A stretch of DNA of 64,000 nucleotides, taken from positions 1,550,001 through 1,614,000 of the forward strand of contig JARGXX010000071.1 of the NCBI GenBank assembly GCA_030374765.1, in the 5' to 3' direction. The position numbers and the translations under genes were made by a program. Positions 1 through 10,945 of this stretch are shown here, piece by piece. Every line of letters begins with the position of its first letter. Position 1 is the stretch's first letter. The notes beneath the pieces were generated by a model. It searched no databases and had not been told where the DNA came from. It saw only the letters and a list, made by a program, of their open reading frames with translations. Source of the stretch: Agarophyton chilense (lineage: Eukaryota; Rhodophyta; Florideophyceae; Gracilariales; Gracilariaceae).

Positions 1-3000
1 TCCGTATATAAATACCCAGTGTTTGATAAAATTCTGTGCGATTACGGTTGCGGTTATCCGCTTCAGCGGCACAGCCCGCACTAGCTTCGAGAAGCGGTCG
101 GTGATTACCAATAGGTAGCGATAACCTCGCCTTGAGCGAATCAATTCCCCTAGGATGTCGATACTGACGTATTGTAAAGTCGCTTTCGCCTGGAATAACG
201 TCATCTGTTTCCGCTTCCTGTAAAGCTTCACGCGATTTTTCGCACATGTTGTACACAACCTCACTGTAGCATGGCAGTCCATTGCCAAAGTAGGCCAATA
301 AAAATCTCTTCTTAGAGTCATGAACAACTTCGTTCCTCCTGGATGTCCAGAAAGCCTGCTGTAGTGTGCCAGATGGAGTACTCGACTCTTCAAGACGTGT
401 GGAATCACGATTTGATCATTCTTTTCGACATGTCTTAACAGTATTCCTCTTGAATCGAGTGAAAAGGGGAGCTCCTCCCCCCGTTAAGACGAGAGCGTAT
501 TGACGCACAAAACGTATCGGCGTGTTTCTCATTGAGGAGCTCAGTGCACGAGATTCGCTCGAGTTGAACTGAAAGGTCATTTTCTGCTAATGCAAGGAAC
601 GGGTCTGCATCCGAATAATCATCAAGGGTCTCTTGTTCCTCTTCTTCAAAAGATGGCGAATGGGTGTCTATGTAGAAGCAAGGTATCTCTTCATCGATTT
701 CGCCTTAGGTTTCGCCCAGTGTTATGAGTCGCGATAGCGCGTCAGCTTGGACATTGGCCAATCCCTTCTTATACTTCACTTCGAAATCGAATTCAGAAAG
801 GCGTAAGCGCCATCGTGTGAGACGACCAGACAGGTCTGTAATGGTCAGTAACCATCGTAGAGACGAATGATCCGTGTTGACGGTAAAACGTTCTCCCTGG
901 AGATACGGTCGCAATGTGGTTAGAGCCCAAACGACTGCAAGGTATTCCTTTTCTGAAACTGAATACTTCTTCTCAGCTGCGTTCAGCGATCTTGACCAGT
1001 AACCAATGGGTTTGCGTTCACCATCAGGGTGTGTTTGAAAAAGGGCACACCCTACTTGGTACTCGCTAGAGTCGGTATCCACTGAGTATGGCAGGTTGGG
1101 GATGGGCAGTGCCAAGACTGGGGCTGTAATAATCCTTGTCTTCAGCGTGTCGAACGCTTCCAGTTCAGCTTGTCTGAATTGTTCCAGCTGTACTGGTTGT
1201 CCTTTACGCAGCTTTGCGTTGAGCGGTGCCGCTATATGCGAGTATCGCGGCACGAATCATCGGTAGACGTTGCACAAGCCGAGGAAAGAACGCAATTGCT
1301 TCTGTTTCGACGGAGGTTGTACTTCGCTGAGAGCCGCTGTTTGTGCCTCTTGAATGGCTAGCTGTCCCGATTTGATCACATGTCCTAAGTACCGGACGGT
1401 GCCAGCGAACCATTCGCATTTCTTGAACTTCAAGGTGATACAGGCGCTCGGTAGTGCTTTGAGGATCTCCTCGACATGCCGTAAATGGCTTTCCACATCC
1501 TGGGAAAAGATGATCACATCGTCCAAATAGACTAAACAAGTCTTCCACTTGTATCTTGGGAGCAAGATGTCCATAGTACGCTGGAAAGTAGCCCGTGCAT
1601 TCGTTAATCCAAAAGGCATCCTTTTGAAACGGTAGAGACCGGCGTGACACGCAAATGCAGTTTTATCTTGGTCTTCTTCCGCTACAGGCACCTGCCAATA
1701 GCCAGAGTTGGCGTCCGACGTGGTGAACACGTTCGCTTCTCCTAAGCTGTCAATACATTCGTCCATTCGAGGCAACGGGTAGGTATCTCGAACTGAAACT
1801 GCGTTCAGTTTTCGATAATCGATACAGAATCGTAAAGAACCATCAGGTTTTGGAACCAGCACCACTGGTGAGGCCCAGGAAGATTGAGCTGCTTCGATTA
1901 CTCCTTCTTCCAGCATTTTGCTGACATTCTCCTCCTCGATTTGGCGAGTTCGCGGTCCCGCTCTGTAGGGTGGTTGGGAGATGGGTCGTGACCCTGAGAC
2001 CAAATCAATGTGGTGTTCCGTAGCGAAGATCTCTCCTAGTTTTCCACTCCACATGGATGTATACTTCTTCAGCATAGACCTGATCTTCGTTCTGTAGTGT
2101 TCCGACACATGTGCTAAGTCTAGCTCATCGACCAGGCTCTCTGGATCCTTTGCCGTTTGCAATTGATCTCCAGACGTAGTTTGCAGTTCTTCGTCTGTGT
2201 CACAGACATGGGTTAATCCCAATACTTCTGCAGTAGAAATATGAGTAGGGACCACCACTGTGGGATGAGGCAAAGCTGTTGCAACAACCTGATTCTTCGG
2301 TATCTGATAATCGTTATCGGTGAAGTTACTCACTAGTATCCAAAAAGGGCTACCAGGATCAACCTGAATAATGCCGTTAGCGACTAGCAATCCACGGGAT
2401 TCGTACTTCCGAGTATTCGGTTGAGTTACCACGAGTCCGTGTCGTTCTGTTCTTACTTGAACCCAAGTTTGGGTTTGCGCCTTCAGCATGGCACTCTTCG
2501 CTACTCGAATCCTCGGCGAGACAGGTCCTCGGGATTTCCCTTATTCCATAGATGGTGTAAGTGGAGGTGCTTCAGAGCAACGACGCATTGGCTTGCGAAC
2601 AATTGGTACCATTGATCCATCATCTAGTTCCACTAGTTTTCTTCGCGGGCGAATGGCTTCGACAAACTTGTCGCAATAATCACATCCCAGTACCACTGGT
2701 GCAGCTAACGTCTTACAGACGATGAAGTCGACTAGGACTACAAAGCGTCCCAAACGCACCACGATTCGAACTGTTCCCAGTGTCTTCACAACATTTTTGT
2801 TGGCATCCCGGATGTCCGGTAAAGGACCGTATCGAATACGTTCTAAGTCAGCAGGAGCGAGCTCCGATTCCCGTATAAAGTTCGGACCAGCACCTGTGTC
2901 CAGGATAGTCAATCGACGAGAGAACAGATTCCTGTAAGAGCCGATGTCAGCATAGACCTTATAGTTTCTTTTAGACACTACCATGATGTAACTTTCCCGT

Positions 3001-3208
3001 TTTGACGGACAAGTATAACGTCTCCAAGGACGATGTAACTCCCAGTCAAACTGTACTCGCTTTCCGTCCGGCGGATTGATCCCGTACGGCGGAAATTTGG
3101 GAGGCCTCAAGAGAGTCTTGGGCTTCCAAGCGCGGGAGCAGAGAGGCGAGCCCTCCCTGGTCAGCACTACGGGATCGATTAGTGCCAACCCCCTAGGGGC
3201 TCCCTCAC
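1..3208 (-). pseudogene. Family A pol (protease, RT, RNase H, partial integrase), left copy
   Basis: The pol region would encode the replication and integration enzymes of the retrotransposon. The aspartic protease motif LDTGAG is encoded near 2905. RT motifs follow (DANSGYWQVP near 1700, then YLDDVIIF near 1530), then an RNase H domain (1253-705) with the DTDSSEYQVG stretch. In the last 430 bases the minus strand encodes the integrase zinc-binding HHCC pattern (LAHYSRLSGHPG, then LCTTCA) and the start of the catalytic core (SIDILGE, ITDRFSKLVRAVPL). Two in-frame stops break it: TGA at 1257-1259, shared with the right copy, and TAA at 705-707, where the right copy has CAA. The reading frame is otherwise continuous, so decay here is by substitution. 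Confidence 0.92.
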
Positions 3209-5361
3209 TTAGTTTTCCGGTTGCACCGGCTTATTCGCCTCAAAGGCGCCTCTTCCTACCGGGGTTCCGGGTTGTAACTCTTCAGCATTCTGAGCAACCG
3301 GCTTGTCCGTCCGGCGCATTGGTGTCTGAGAAAACCAATTTTTGGCTTTCCAATACATGCCCGCCGGTACGCGGCTCCTTTCCTCTCCTGAGAGTGCTTC
3401 ATAATTCGTCATGATACGACTCAGATCCCTTGCAGGAAGCGTGCATTCTGCACTCAAATGGTGTTTTCCATAAAATGAATAACATATCAAACCGTCACGA
3501 CGTTTGGTCAACATAGGTTGTGAACGGTATGCCGTGCGAATATCCACCCACCCGGGTTTCCCGTTCTTAAAACCTCCTTGTGGAGGCACCGTGTAGGGAC
3601 GTTACATAGGGCGACGGCCCTCCATAGCCATTAGGGCTTCCTCGTCCTGAGACTCCGAGTGTGGGAGGTCCACTGTAGGTACAGGAGAGTCCGTATATTT
3701 CATTAAATGGACCGCCTCCTCATGCGAGTCACTCCCTTTGGGTGCCAAAGACGAATCTCGCGAGTGCACTGGAGATTCCAGATATAGCAGTTTGCTGCGC
3801 TGATTAACTCTGGCGGAGATCTTCTCCTTACCAATTGAGGTTCCAAAAGCCACTGAACGACGGGGGCTACCACGCGCTCTGGCCGCGTCTCCTTCAGCTT
3901 TCGCAAACTGAACTAACTCCAAAAAGGAGACTCTTCCATGCTTCTCTCGATATCGAGCTACCAACGACTTGATGCTTGGGTCCAGCCCGTCGATGTACAA
4001 GGTAATCTTGTCCTCCGTCGAGTGGACGTTTCCACAGCGGACTGAAGCTTTGTGAAGCCTTGAGCTGTACTCAGCTTCGCCCTCCTCCGGCTTCTGGGTC
4101 GCATCCCGTAGGTCCAGGATAGCCTGACGTATCGCGTTTGAAGTCGCGTAACTGCGCAGCAAATACTGCACCGCCTCTGGCCATGAGGTAACGCCGCCTT
4201 CATCGGCTGTCAATGATCCGCATACGGAACGATATTACTCTAAAGCAAAACCCTTCAGGAAGTGTGGTAAAGACACAAATGCCTGTGGTTCACTCATCTC
4301 TAAAGTGTCTGCTTCGGGAACGAATCGAGTGAGAAAATCGATAACGAGAATGGGGATTTTCCCATCAAATGTTCAATCATCAAGGCCGATCTTCAATAGT
4401 TTAATGTGATCCTTCACCTTCGCGGTTTCGCGTCCTGTGCGCTTCTTGCTCTTCACCTTCAGACGGTAGTACCTGTAGTTCAGGACCTTCCGATAAAGCC
4501 GATTCGTGCACGGGAGCACCTTCAATCCTCTGTAAGGTGAGCCTTTTTTTCTCATTAACCACGAAGACGTGTTCTTCTTCCGAGATCGGGCCCTTCGATG
4601 ACCATCATCACTTTCATCGTCATCTGACGTATCTGAAACGTCAGAATCATCAGTACTGGAACTGAAACCCTCCGTACTTGACGATTCATCACTCAAATCA
4701 CGTGCGGACTTCCAGTTCTTACGTTGTGACTTCGACTTCTTCGAACGAGCTTCCTTCAAAGGAGCTCCTTCCTCTTCCAGCACGACCGTTTAGCAGCAGT
4801 CTGCGCATGAACTGCCGCCTCCAGGCGTTCTAAACGAGGGTTAACTCGAGTGAGGACTTCCTCTATATCCACGGTTAAGCCGGGTAGCGCATCGGGCGTA
4901 TTTCCGTACCTCTCCAGTAGATGGTTCAAATCCTCACGTAGTGTTTTCACTGATGCAGAGACCTGCTTCCCATCGTCTTGACGAACGAGTGCTTGATGCG
5001 CACTGCGTAATTGTTTGACATCAGCGATAAGAGCAGCGATCTGCGATTCCAACGCAACCATGCACACACGCGAAGCGCTTGACTCAGACTTGAGACGACA
5101 CACTTCCCTGCGCAAATCGTCCTCTTCTTAAGGTCCGAAGACCTCAGGGTCAACTACGGCTTCTGTGGTGGGCGTGACTGCCGCTGCCACAGGGGCCGAT
5201 ACATCCGAGAGATCTCGTTCATCATTCACCGAGCGTGAGCGCGACATCGCTTGACGATACAGCCGCTCTCCGGCTTCAACAGATGAGGCGAGCCTCGGTT
5301 TCGGGGGTGGTCCCGCAGGACCGGGGCGACCAGTACTCGACTGGCTTCGGGTCTTCAGCAT
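3209..5361 (-). pseudogene. Family A gag with degenerate zinc knuckle, left copy
   Basis: This is the structural capsid gene of the element. The ATG at 5361 opens MLKTRSQS; a charged Ser/Asp/Lys-rich stretch follows, then a capsid-like domain (WPEAVQYLLRSYA, LVARYREKHGR) ending at the TAA at 3602. In-frame sequence after that stop encodes a zinc-knuckle-like stretch beginning CYSFYGKHH and a terminal stop at 3209. The TAA at 5128-5130 corresponds to CAA in the right copy. The knuckle has Phe at the second Cys position of the CX2CX4HX4C pattern. A frame overlap around 4756-4783 suggests a small indel there. Gag-like regions in families B and C are clearly related. Confidence 0.9.
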
Positions 5362-5556
5362 CCTAGACCAAACCTGAGTCTAGGTGCGAACCAAATGGTG
5401 TCTTCAACTTCTCGACCACGTGCTCAACCACGATGAATTCCGCAATTGCCGGAGGTGGTTCGATAAACAATAACTGTAGTGATTCCACTTCTTCCAAGTA
5501 TCGATATCGATTCCACGTTCCAGGAACGAATTGTTCAGTGCAGCTGACCACCGTGG

Positions 5557-5574
5557 TTCTAAGTCGGAAGACCA
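5557..5574 (-). promoter_or_regulatory. Primer-binding site, family A left copy
   Basis: On the minus strand, two bases after the LTR terminus, the sequence starts TGGTCTTCCGACTTAG. The TGG is the expected complement of a tRNA CCA end. The same 18-base block, with one or two changes, follows the LTRs of families B and C and the right A copy, so all use one primer tRNA. The implied tRNA 3' end (...GGGAGACCA) resembles eukaryotic tRNA-Tyr, but the identity is not established. Confidence 0.8.
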
Positions 5575-5576
5575 CT

Positions 5577-6292
5577 TGTAGTATCCGCTCTAACGGAGAG
5601 AGCAGACACCTGCCACAGCGTTCGGACTGCCGATGGGTCGCTTGCGGCGAAGGAAAAGAGGTGGTCGAGCTACAGCACCAGCGAGCTGGAAGTGGGGTGT
5701 AAGGCCACTACTCGCCAGCGAGGGTGAACAGTGCAACTGTAAAACGTTGATGGAACGTAAATACGAGACGGCTCGTGAAGTGGTTGGGGGCTGATTATCT
5801 ATTATAGCTCGTCCGGATCTCCGGTTAAGGAATCCTAAGCGAGGAACAGAATAGTCATGATGCCCATGTTGTCTCCTTTACTTGGAGTCGGCGCTCACAT
5901 CTGGTACACTATATACTGTGTACCAGGGTGAGTGCCCAAATAAATATATAAATAATACCCAATGGTCAGCCACTTAGCCAAACCACTGTATGGGTATGGT
6001 CCCTAATGGACGTCTAGCTACAAAGGGTAGTAAAGGCCTCCACGTGGATCGCCACTACATGCGCCGTTGCCAATATGGCATTCCCCTAGGAAGGGTCGCA
6101 ACTATGCGCGCGCCGTGGTAAGCCACTCGACCCATGACGCCACGTGTTCCACTAAGACATTCTGCCTTCAGGCATCCTATGCGGGATGCCGCTTCATATC
6201 ACAATGCTAATGATAACACTCACTCATGAGTTCCAACCGCGACTTCGCGAAAAACGAACCTATCGGATTCCCCGACAGAACAAAATACTACA
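5577..6292 (-). repeat. 5' LTR of family A, left copy (716 bp)
   Basis: The boundaries are the inverted termini TGTAGTAT...ATACTACA, directly adjoining the primer-binding site. The right copy's LTR (58304-59019) has the same length and aligns along its whole extent. It contains an AT-rich TATA-like stretch and a perfect palindrome (5901-5926). The base outside the LTR at 6293 begins family B sequence. Confidence 0.92.
5901..5926. promoter_or_regulatory. Perfect 9-bp inverted repeat inside the LTR
   Basis: The arms CTGGTACAC and GTGTACCAG flank an 8-base AT-rich loop. The right LTR copy keeps both arms intact (58670-58695) while the loop has changed. It lies close to an AT-rich TATA-like stretch, so it could be a protein-binding palindrome or an RNA hairpin in the R region. 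The function is not known. Confidence 0.6.
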
Positions 6293-7749
6293 CGATCATC
6301 GAAGCTGACGGGGTACCCGGTTTTAACATCAACGCTTTTGCGTACCTAACCTTGGATCCAGGAGTGCGTGCGCGCAGGGCTTAACCTTCTGCGCGAGCGA
6401 ACTGCACTAGTTCCAAATACGTGGCTTTAGGTCTATCTTCTCGACGTCGAGCAACAAGAGTCCGGATCGCCGCATCCAAACCATCGACAAACATGGTACA
6501 ACGCTCTTCAGCGAGGTAAACATTGCCACAGCGGTGGAAAGCCTTGTTAAGGCGCGACGAATAATCGGTTTCCGACTCGTCTGGACGTTGGCGAGTGTCC
6601 CGCAGGGCTAGTATAGCCTGCTGAATGGCGGAGTTAGTAGCATACGACCTCAGGAAGTATTGAACTGCTTCAGGCCAGCATGTGACCCCTCCTTCGGAGG
6701 CGCGTGATGAACCTCTGACAGTGATACTGGTCTTCTGCAAGCCCACGTAAGAAGTACGGTAAGGCAATGTAGGCCTGTCCCTCGTTCATTCCAAGGATGT
6801 CAGCTTCCGCGACAAAGCGTGCCAAGAAATCCAACACCAATATTGGGTCTTTTGCATAAAACAACTGGTTGCGAAGTGAGAGCTGCATTCGCTTAATGCA
6901 GTCCTTCACTCTTCCCGTACCACGGGGTGTACGATCCAAAGAGGAGTCCTCCAAACGGTAGTACCGGTATGATAAGAGCTTCTTAAAGAGCTAATTGGTC
7001 GGTTTCAGCTCCTTCAAACCTGTGTGCTTCCTTCCCTTCGTGCGGGCGCGGATCACACCATGGGTGGCTGTTGACCGCTTAGAGCCTGAGGAACGCTCAC
7101 GGCGAGCTACTTCCACCGATGAATTGGAAGAGTCGGACTCCGAGGATGAGGAGTCTGGCGGTTCGGGATCCGTGTTTCTTCGATTCCTTCGAGCGTGGCG
7201 GTTCTCTTCCATATTTCCCTTGTGGGATACTGCAACCCGCTCGGCCGGATCATCCCCCGACATTAGGGTTTGTTCCAACGTCTCGAGACGGCTTCGGACG
7301 CGCGAGAACTTGTCCGCGACGTCCTTGACAAAAACCGAGGGTCCACCAAGAAACTCTAGAATCGAGTTCACATCTGCACGGAGGACACGGAGGTCCTCAG
7401 AAAAATCCTGCGTAGCAGTGTCATCCACCTCCTGGCGAAGGGAATCAAACTCCTCTGCAAGGATGATTTGAGCTTCCCGCATAGAGCGGAGTTGCTCTTC
7501 CACAGCTGCAAAGCTGGGATGGAGGGTGACATCCCTAGCAGGGGAGAGCATCTGGGCGGCGGCAGACGCCGGTCCTGCTCCACTTGCTCGGGCTATCGAA
7601 TCAGAGACAGGAGGTCTCGAGGCTCTTCCATCTGGCACGCCAGTCGATCCACCGGTATGAGACCGTGAACGGACCGGGATACGGGATGGTTGCGAGGGTT
7701 CCACTGCACCGGTTTGACTCCGCGTCCTCGGACGGTCTTTGGACAACAT
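6293..7749 (-). pseudogene. Family B gag, 3'-truncated
   Basis: The ATG at 7749 opens MLSKDRPRTRSQTG. A coiled-coil-like middle (LRSMREAQIILAEEFDSL), a Ser-rich acidic stretch, and a capsid-like region (WPEAVQYFLRSYATN, LDAAIRTLVARRRE) closely parallel family A gag. Breaks are an in-frame TAG at 6991, a frameshift near 6715, and stops after 6381. The final ~90 bases before the A insertion still resemble coding sequence with scattered stops. Confidence 0.82.
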
Positions 7750-7893
7750 GAGATCAGAATCCGTTACACGTGAGTATCCAAACTCGATCGCCTAGTGGGG
7801 CGAAGAAACATCCTCAAAGAGGGCAACTGAGATCAACCTCAATTTGTGAGTCCTCTTTCCGATTAATCGTGACTGAGTGTGCCCGACTCAAAC

Positions 7894-7911
7894 TTCTAAG
7901 TCAGGAGACCA
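7894..7911 (-). promoter_or_regulatory. Primer-binding site, family B
   Basis: On the minus strand TGGTCTCCTGACTTAGAA follows the LTR end by three bases. It differs from the family A and C sites at one or two positions. This supports the LTR boundary at 7915. Confidence 0.75.
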
Positions 7912-7914
7912 GTT

Positions 7915-8909
7915 TGTAGGACAACACTTGGAGCGGAGACACCACGAAGGTGTTCCGGATCTTCCTCTCTTGAGAGACACGCCTCAGGCGGAGGAGACGC
8001 GTCCCAGCGGGGCACAGAAACAGAGCCACTCTGGAAAGACACGACGAAGTCGGGTGTAAGACCGAGGCCAATCCGGCGGGATATACGTAGAGTGTTTAGG
8101 TGAGCACGGCACAGTCCGGGGTGTGACCAATCCTAGGCGGAGTGTTACCACGGCGATTGTCGGAAAAGGAGCGAGGAAATACTCGTATAAGGTGGACGAG
8201 CGAGGTGAGTGAGGCGGCCACTCACGAGAGCCAAAACGGAGAACAAGAGGAAAACGGGGGCGAAACCCTATACAGGGGCGAGACTACGACAAGTGTCGGC
8301 GATTAAATATGAACCCACGGTGGTGGTAGCACTCTGGTTGACAGAGGGGTGGATGAACTAACGTGCAACGGGCGCTCACGCAGTATGCGGTGAAGACGCG
8401 CCGAAGGCGAAAATTTCAGAGCCAAGACTCTCTCCTTGGGATCTCCGAACAGGGTGTTTACTGGGGAGCAGTGCTCAACCTCCTAAGTAGTGTGGGGCGC
8501 GGCCCTGACAGTGGGCGCGCGCCCGAAAAACAAATACTAAATTTCTAGTGCATAGCAATATAATTACTAAATAATACTAACCATTAGGTAGAATCCGGGC
8601 CACGTGTGGCACGCCTCGCACTCGAGCGTCGGCATCAGTGCAGTCCACGTATTCCACCAGTGTGCACCTCCGGTCCTAACCGGCCGTCGGCACGCAATAG
8701 CGGTATAGCTTGTCATAGACCAAGCTAGTTCTCAAGCGAGCGAAATCTCTAAGTCCTGGGAAGAAACCCCCCTTGAAGGGCATTGCAGTTCATTACTAAC
8801 AATTACTCAACCAGAAGGTACATGTCAACACTACACGTGGCTGACAACACCTATATGGTAGCTCGGCCGGAGCTGCATGGCCGATGATCCCTCGCATCCA
8901 TCACCTACA
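7915..8909 (-). repeat. 5' LTR of family B (about 995 bp)
   Basis: The inner end is fixed by the primer-binding site; the termini are TGTAGG at 7915 and CCTACA ending at 8909, a perfect 6-bp inverted repeat. The outer end is inferred from this match and from the start of integrase-like coding sequence just beyond it. No second B LTR is available in the window for comparison, so the outer limit is less certain than the inner one. Confidence 0.68.
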
Positions 8910-8949
8910 AGGTCAGTGTAGTAAATTGACAACCGCAAAGGTCAGCCAT

Positions 8950-9654
8950 TCTGCCACTATATGACATAACAATCATGTAAATGATGCTAATAAGGAAACG
9001 CCATTTTTCTTTGAATATGGTCATCATCCTATTGGTATTTCGGACTTCCTTCATCATGATTACACTGAAATTATGAATGACGCAACGGAAAAATTTCTTG
9101 AAATCATCAAGTATGCTACTGAAACAGCTTAAGCATCAATAAAAGCTAAAATTTTGAGAATGCTGGATGACATCAATGCTAAGGACAAGGAACATAAATT
9201 TGAAGTAGGAGATAAGGTTATGCTTTCAACAAAGAACCTTAATCTGAAAAAGGGACGAACGAAGAAGTTGTCTCCAAATAAAAATGGACCATTTATCGTG
9301 TGTAAGGTTTTAGCCGCAGGACGATCTTATGAACTGGAATTACCGAAGAAGTTAGAGAGGATTCATCATACATTTCATGTATCACTTTTGAAACCGTTTG
9401 TACAACTAAACGATACAGAAAGACAAGAAGTGAATGACACGAATTCCTCTAACGTGGAGAAAACCATCAACGTACCAGACAACCGCATCGAAAAGATCCT
9501 CGATCATCGTATTCGAAGCAGTCGTATGCAGTACCTCGTGCACCATAAGAACACAGAAGAGACTAAGAATCAATGGGTGGATAGCCAGACGTTGATCACA
9601 TCAGCTGAACCGAAGTTATTCGAAAAATATACATCATGGAAGCAACCTCAGTAA
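8950..9654 (+). pseudogene. Integrase C-terminus with chromodomain (family D)
   Basis: The frame begins NNHVNDANKETPFFFEYGHHP, the end of the integrase core, and has stops at about 8960 and 9130. It continues through the GPY/F-type module (GPFIVCKVLAAGRSYELELP), the HHTFHVSLLKPF stretch common to this class, and a chromodomain-like end (RIEKILDHRIRSSRMQYLVHH ... QWVDSQTL) to the stop at 9652-9654. In chromoviruses this domain is thought to steer integration to marked chromatin. The 5' part is missing because of the B insertion. Confidence 0.82.
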
Positions 9655-10140
9655 TCATCCCGGATTACGCCCATTTGAGTCATGTAATATCCTTTCGACG
9701 TCATATGGTTACTGGAAGATTAGTACAAACCTGGTTTCTACCCTTAACGGAGAATGAAGTTGATCATGAACGTATAGCATGGAATTTGTTTTTCATGTGC
9801 ATTGGATTTTATGAGTTATATGGAACCTTCGTTACAACATAAGAGGATCTCATTCTACTGATTCGCCTTAGAAACGACGTTCATATTGGATTTACTACAA
9901 TTGTCGATTGAATTTCTTATCTATTATCACTTTACCGTTGGAATGTATGAATATCATCCACAAGATAGTACCTACGCGAAAGAAGTGGACATGTTCATTG
10001 ACCGAATGGAAAGTTGGGATGAATTAGAAGTGTTTGCCTTTACTCTCGACCGAGGTCGTCTTGTAGTTCCCCTTCACTTTCACTATTCTACCAATCGTCA
10101 AGACAATCATGATAAAGCCCTACGTCCGTTTAGAGCTTAA
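9636..10140 (+). pseudogene. Degenerate accessory frame after pol in family D, unknown function
   Basis: The ATG at 9636 overlaps the end of the integrase frame by 19 bases. The frame runs MEATSVIIPDYAHLSHV to a TAA at 9840. Similar-looking open sequence continues past that stop (EDLILLIRLRNDVHIGF) and, after a frame change, at 9886-10140 (MDLLQLSIEFLIYYHF ... ALRPFRA). It is rich in aromatic and acidic residues. It may be one broken gene of about 165 codons between pol and the LTR. I recognise no family; chance open frames are the alternative. Confidence 0.4.
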
Positions 10141-10194
10141 GAAAAATTGTTACGCCTAATCGAGGACGATTAAGGATTTTAAATGAAAAGTAGT

Positions 10195-10550
10195 TGTTAT
10201 GAGTTGATATAATTGCATGGAAAAAACTATTTGTTGGAATTCTATATTGATTTTTTTATTGATTTGTTGTTTAGAATTTGGACTTGCTGGAATATAGTGA
10301 TGTAGAAGAACGTAGGCTTTTATTGTTGAACTATTCTATGTAACTGCGAAGTACTATAATTAACTAATGCAGTACGCCTTATTTATATTTTAAAAGTCTA
10401 TATAAGCGGCTTCAGGAGTCGCACTGGCTCTCTCTTCCTCCTCTACCAAGTGCAGATCGGAAAGAGTGCCTTGAAGTGCCTCCCTAACAGAAGCACCTGT
10501 TAATCAAAGAATTGAATCGTTTTAGTTTAATTACATTAGCATCATTGCAC
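10195..10550 (+). repeat. Candidate 3' LTR of family D
   Basis: A TG at 10195 follows a purine-rich stretch at 10162-10176 that could be the polypurine tract. Inside lies TATATAAG (10399-10406) followed by a CT-rich stretch, as expected for a promoter and start region. The 3' limit is approximate; no partner LTR is in the window. Confidence 0.45.
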
Positions 10551-10707
10551 CCATTATAGTAACTAGTATGTTAAATATATACAAACCTGAAAACCCAATT
10601 GCTACAAGTGCAAACCAATCCTGGTCCATAAACGTATCATGCGTGTAAGCCAAGCCTTGCATGTCCATCCGTCCACTACGGTGCTACTGTAGAGATAAAC
10701 TAACATA

Positions 10708-10732
10708 CAGTGGTGTGCAAAAGTATAAGGAC
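10708..10732 (+). repeat. Left terminal inverted repeat of the Tc1 element
   Basis: It begins CAGTGGTGTGCAAAAGTATAAG. The partner at 12243-12267, read on the minus strand, differs at two positions over this stretch. The pair defines the element ends next to the TA duplications. Confidence 0.88.
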
Positions 10733-10945
10733 ACCCCGCAAACCTGGTATGTGGGGCGAACAAAGTAGAGAGGTAACCCTTGAACACGGTAAAATGTCGG
10801 CAACAAGGTTAAAATGAGTTTCGTGAACTCTTTTTTAATAAAACAGGCACTTAACGGACGGCAGCTACAGAATAACATATAATGCCCGCGTCAAAAGTAA
10901 AAGAACGATATTATATTTATTACACAACACAACTGCAAAGGAGTT

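Larger units (their letters stand above)
1..6292 (-). mobile_element. Ty3/gypsy LTR retrotransposon, family A, left copy (cut by window edge)
   Basis: The element reads leftward: 5' LTR (5577-6292), primer-binding site, gag, then protease, reverse transcriptase, RNase H and integrase, with the integrase running off position 1. Domain order PR-RT-RH-IN is that of Ty3/gypsy (Metaviridae). A second copy on the opposite strand starts at 58304 and has an LTR of the same length. The left copy carries in-frame stops at 5128, 3602, 3209, 1257 and 705, so it is not autonomous as it stands. Its outer edge at 6292 lies inside the gag gene of another element (family B), so this is a nested insertion. The other LTR and target duplication lie outside the window. 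Confidence 0.95.
6293..8909 (-). mobile_element. Ty3/gypsy-type element, family B, truncated by family A
   Basis: The 5' LTR (7915-8909), primer-binding site and gag are present on the minus strand. Gag stops abruptly where the family A LTR starts at 6292, so pol would lie beyond the A insertion, outside this window. Gag is homologous to that of A but well diverged, so B is a distinct family. Its own outer edge at 8909 abuts a chromodomain integrase fragment (family D), making a three-deep nest. Confidence 0.82.
8910..10550 (+). mobile_element. Chromodomain Ty3/gypsy element, family D, 5'-truncated
   Basis: This is a plus-strand remnant: the end of integrase with a chromodomain, a degenerate downstream reading frame, and a candidate 3' LTR with a TATATAAG box at 10399. 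Its base composition is more AT-rich than families A-C. It was interrupted on its left by the insertion of family B. Its right limit is estimated from LTR-like sequence ending around 10,550. Confidence 0.75.

Noticed and set aside
7877..8548. Short open frames within 7877-8548
   Set aside because: They fall inside the family B LTR and have no coding features.
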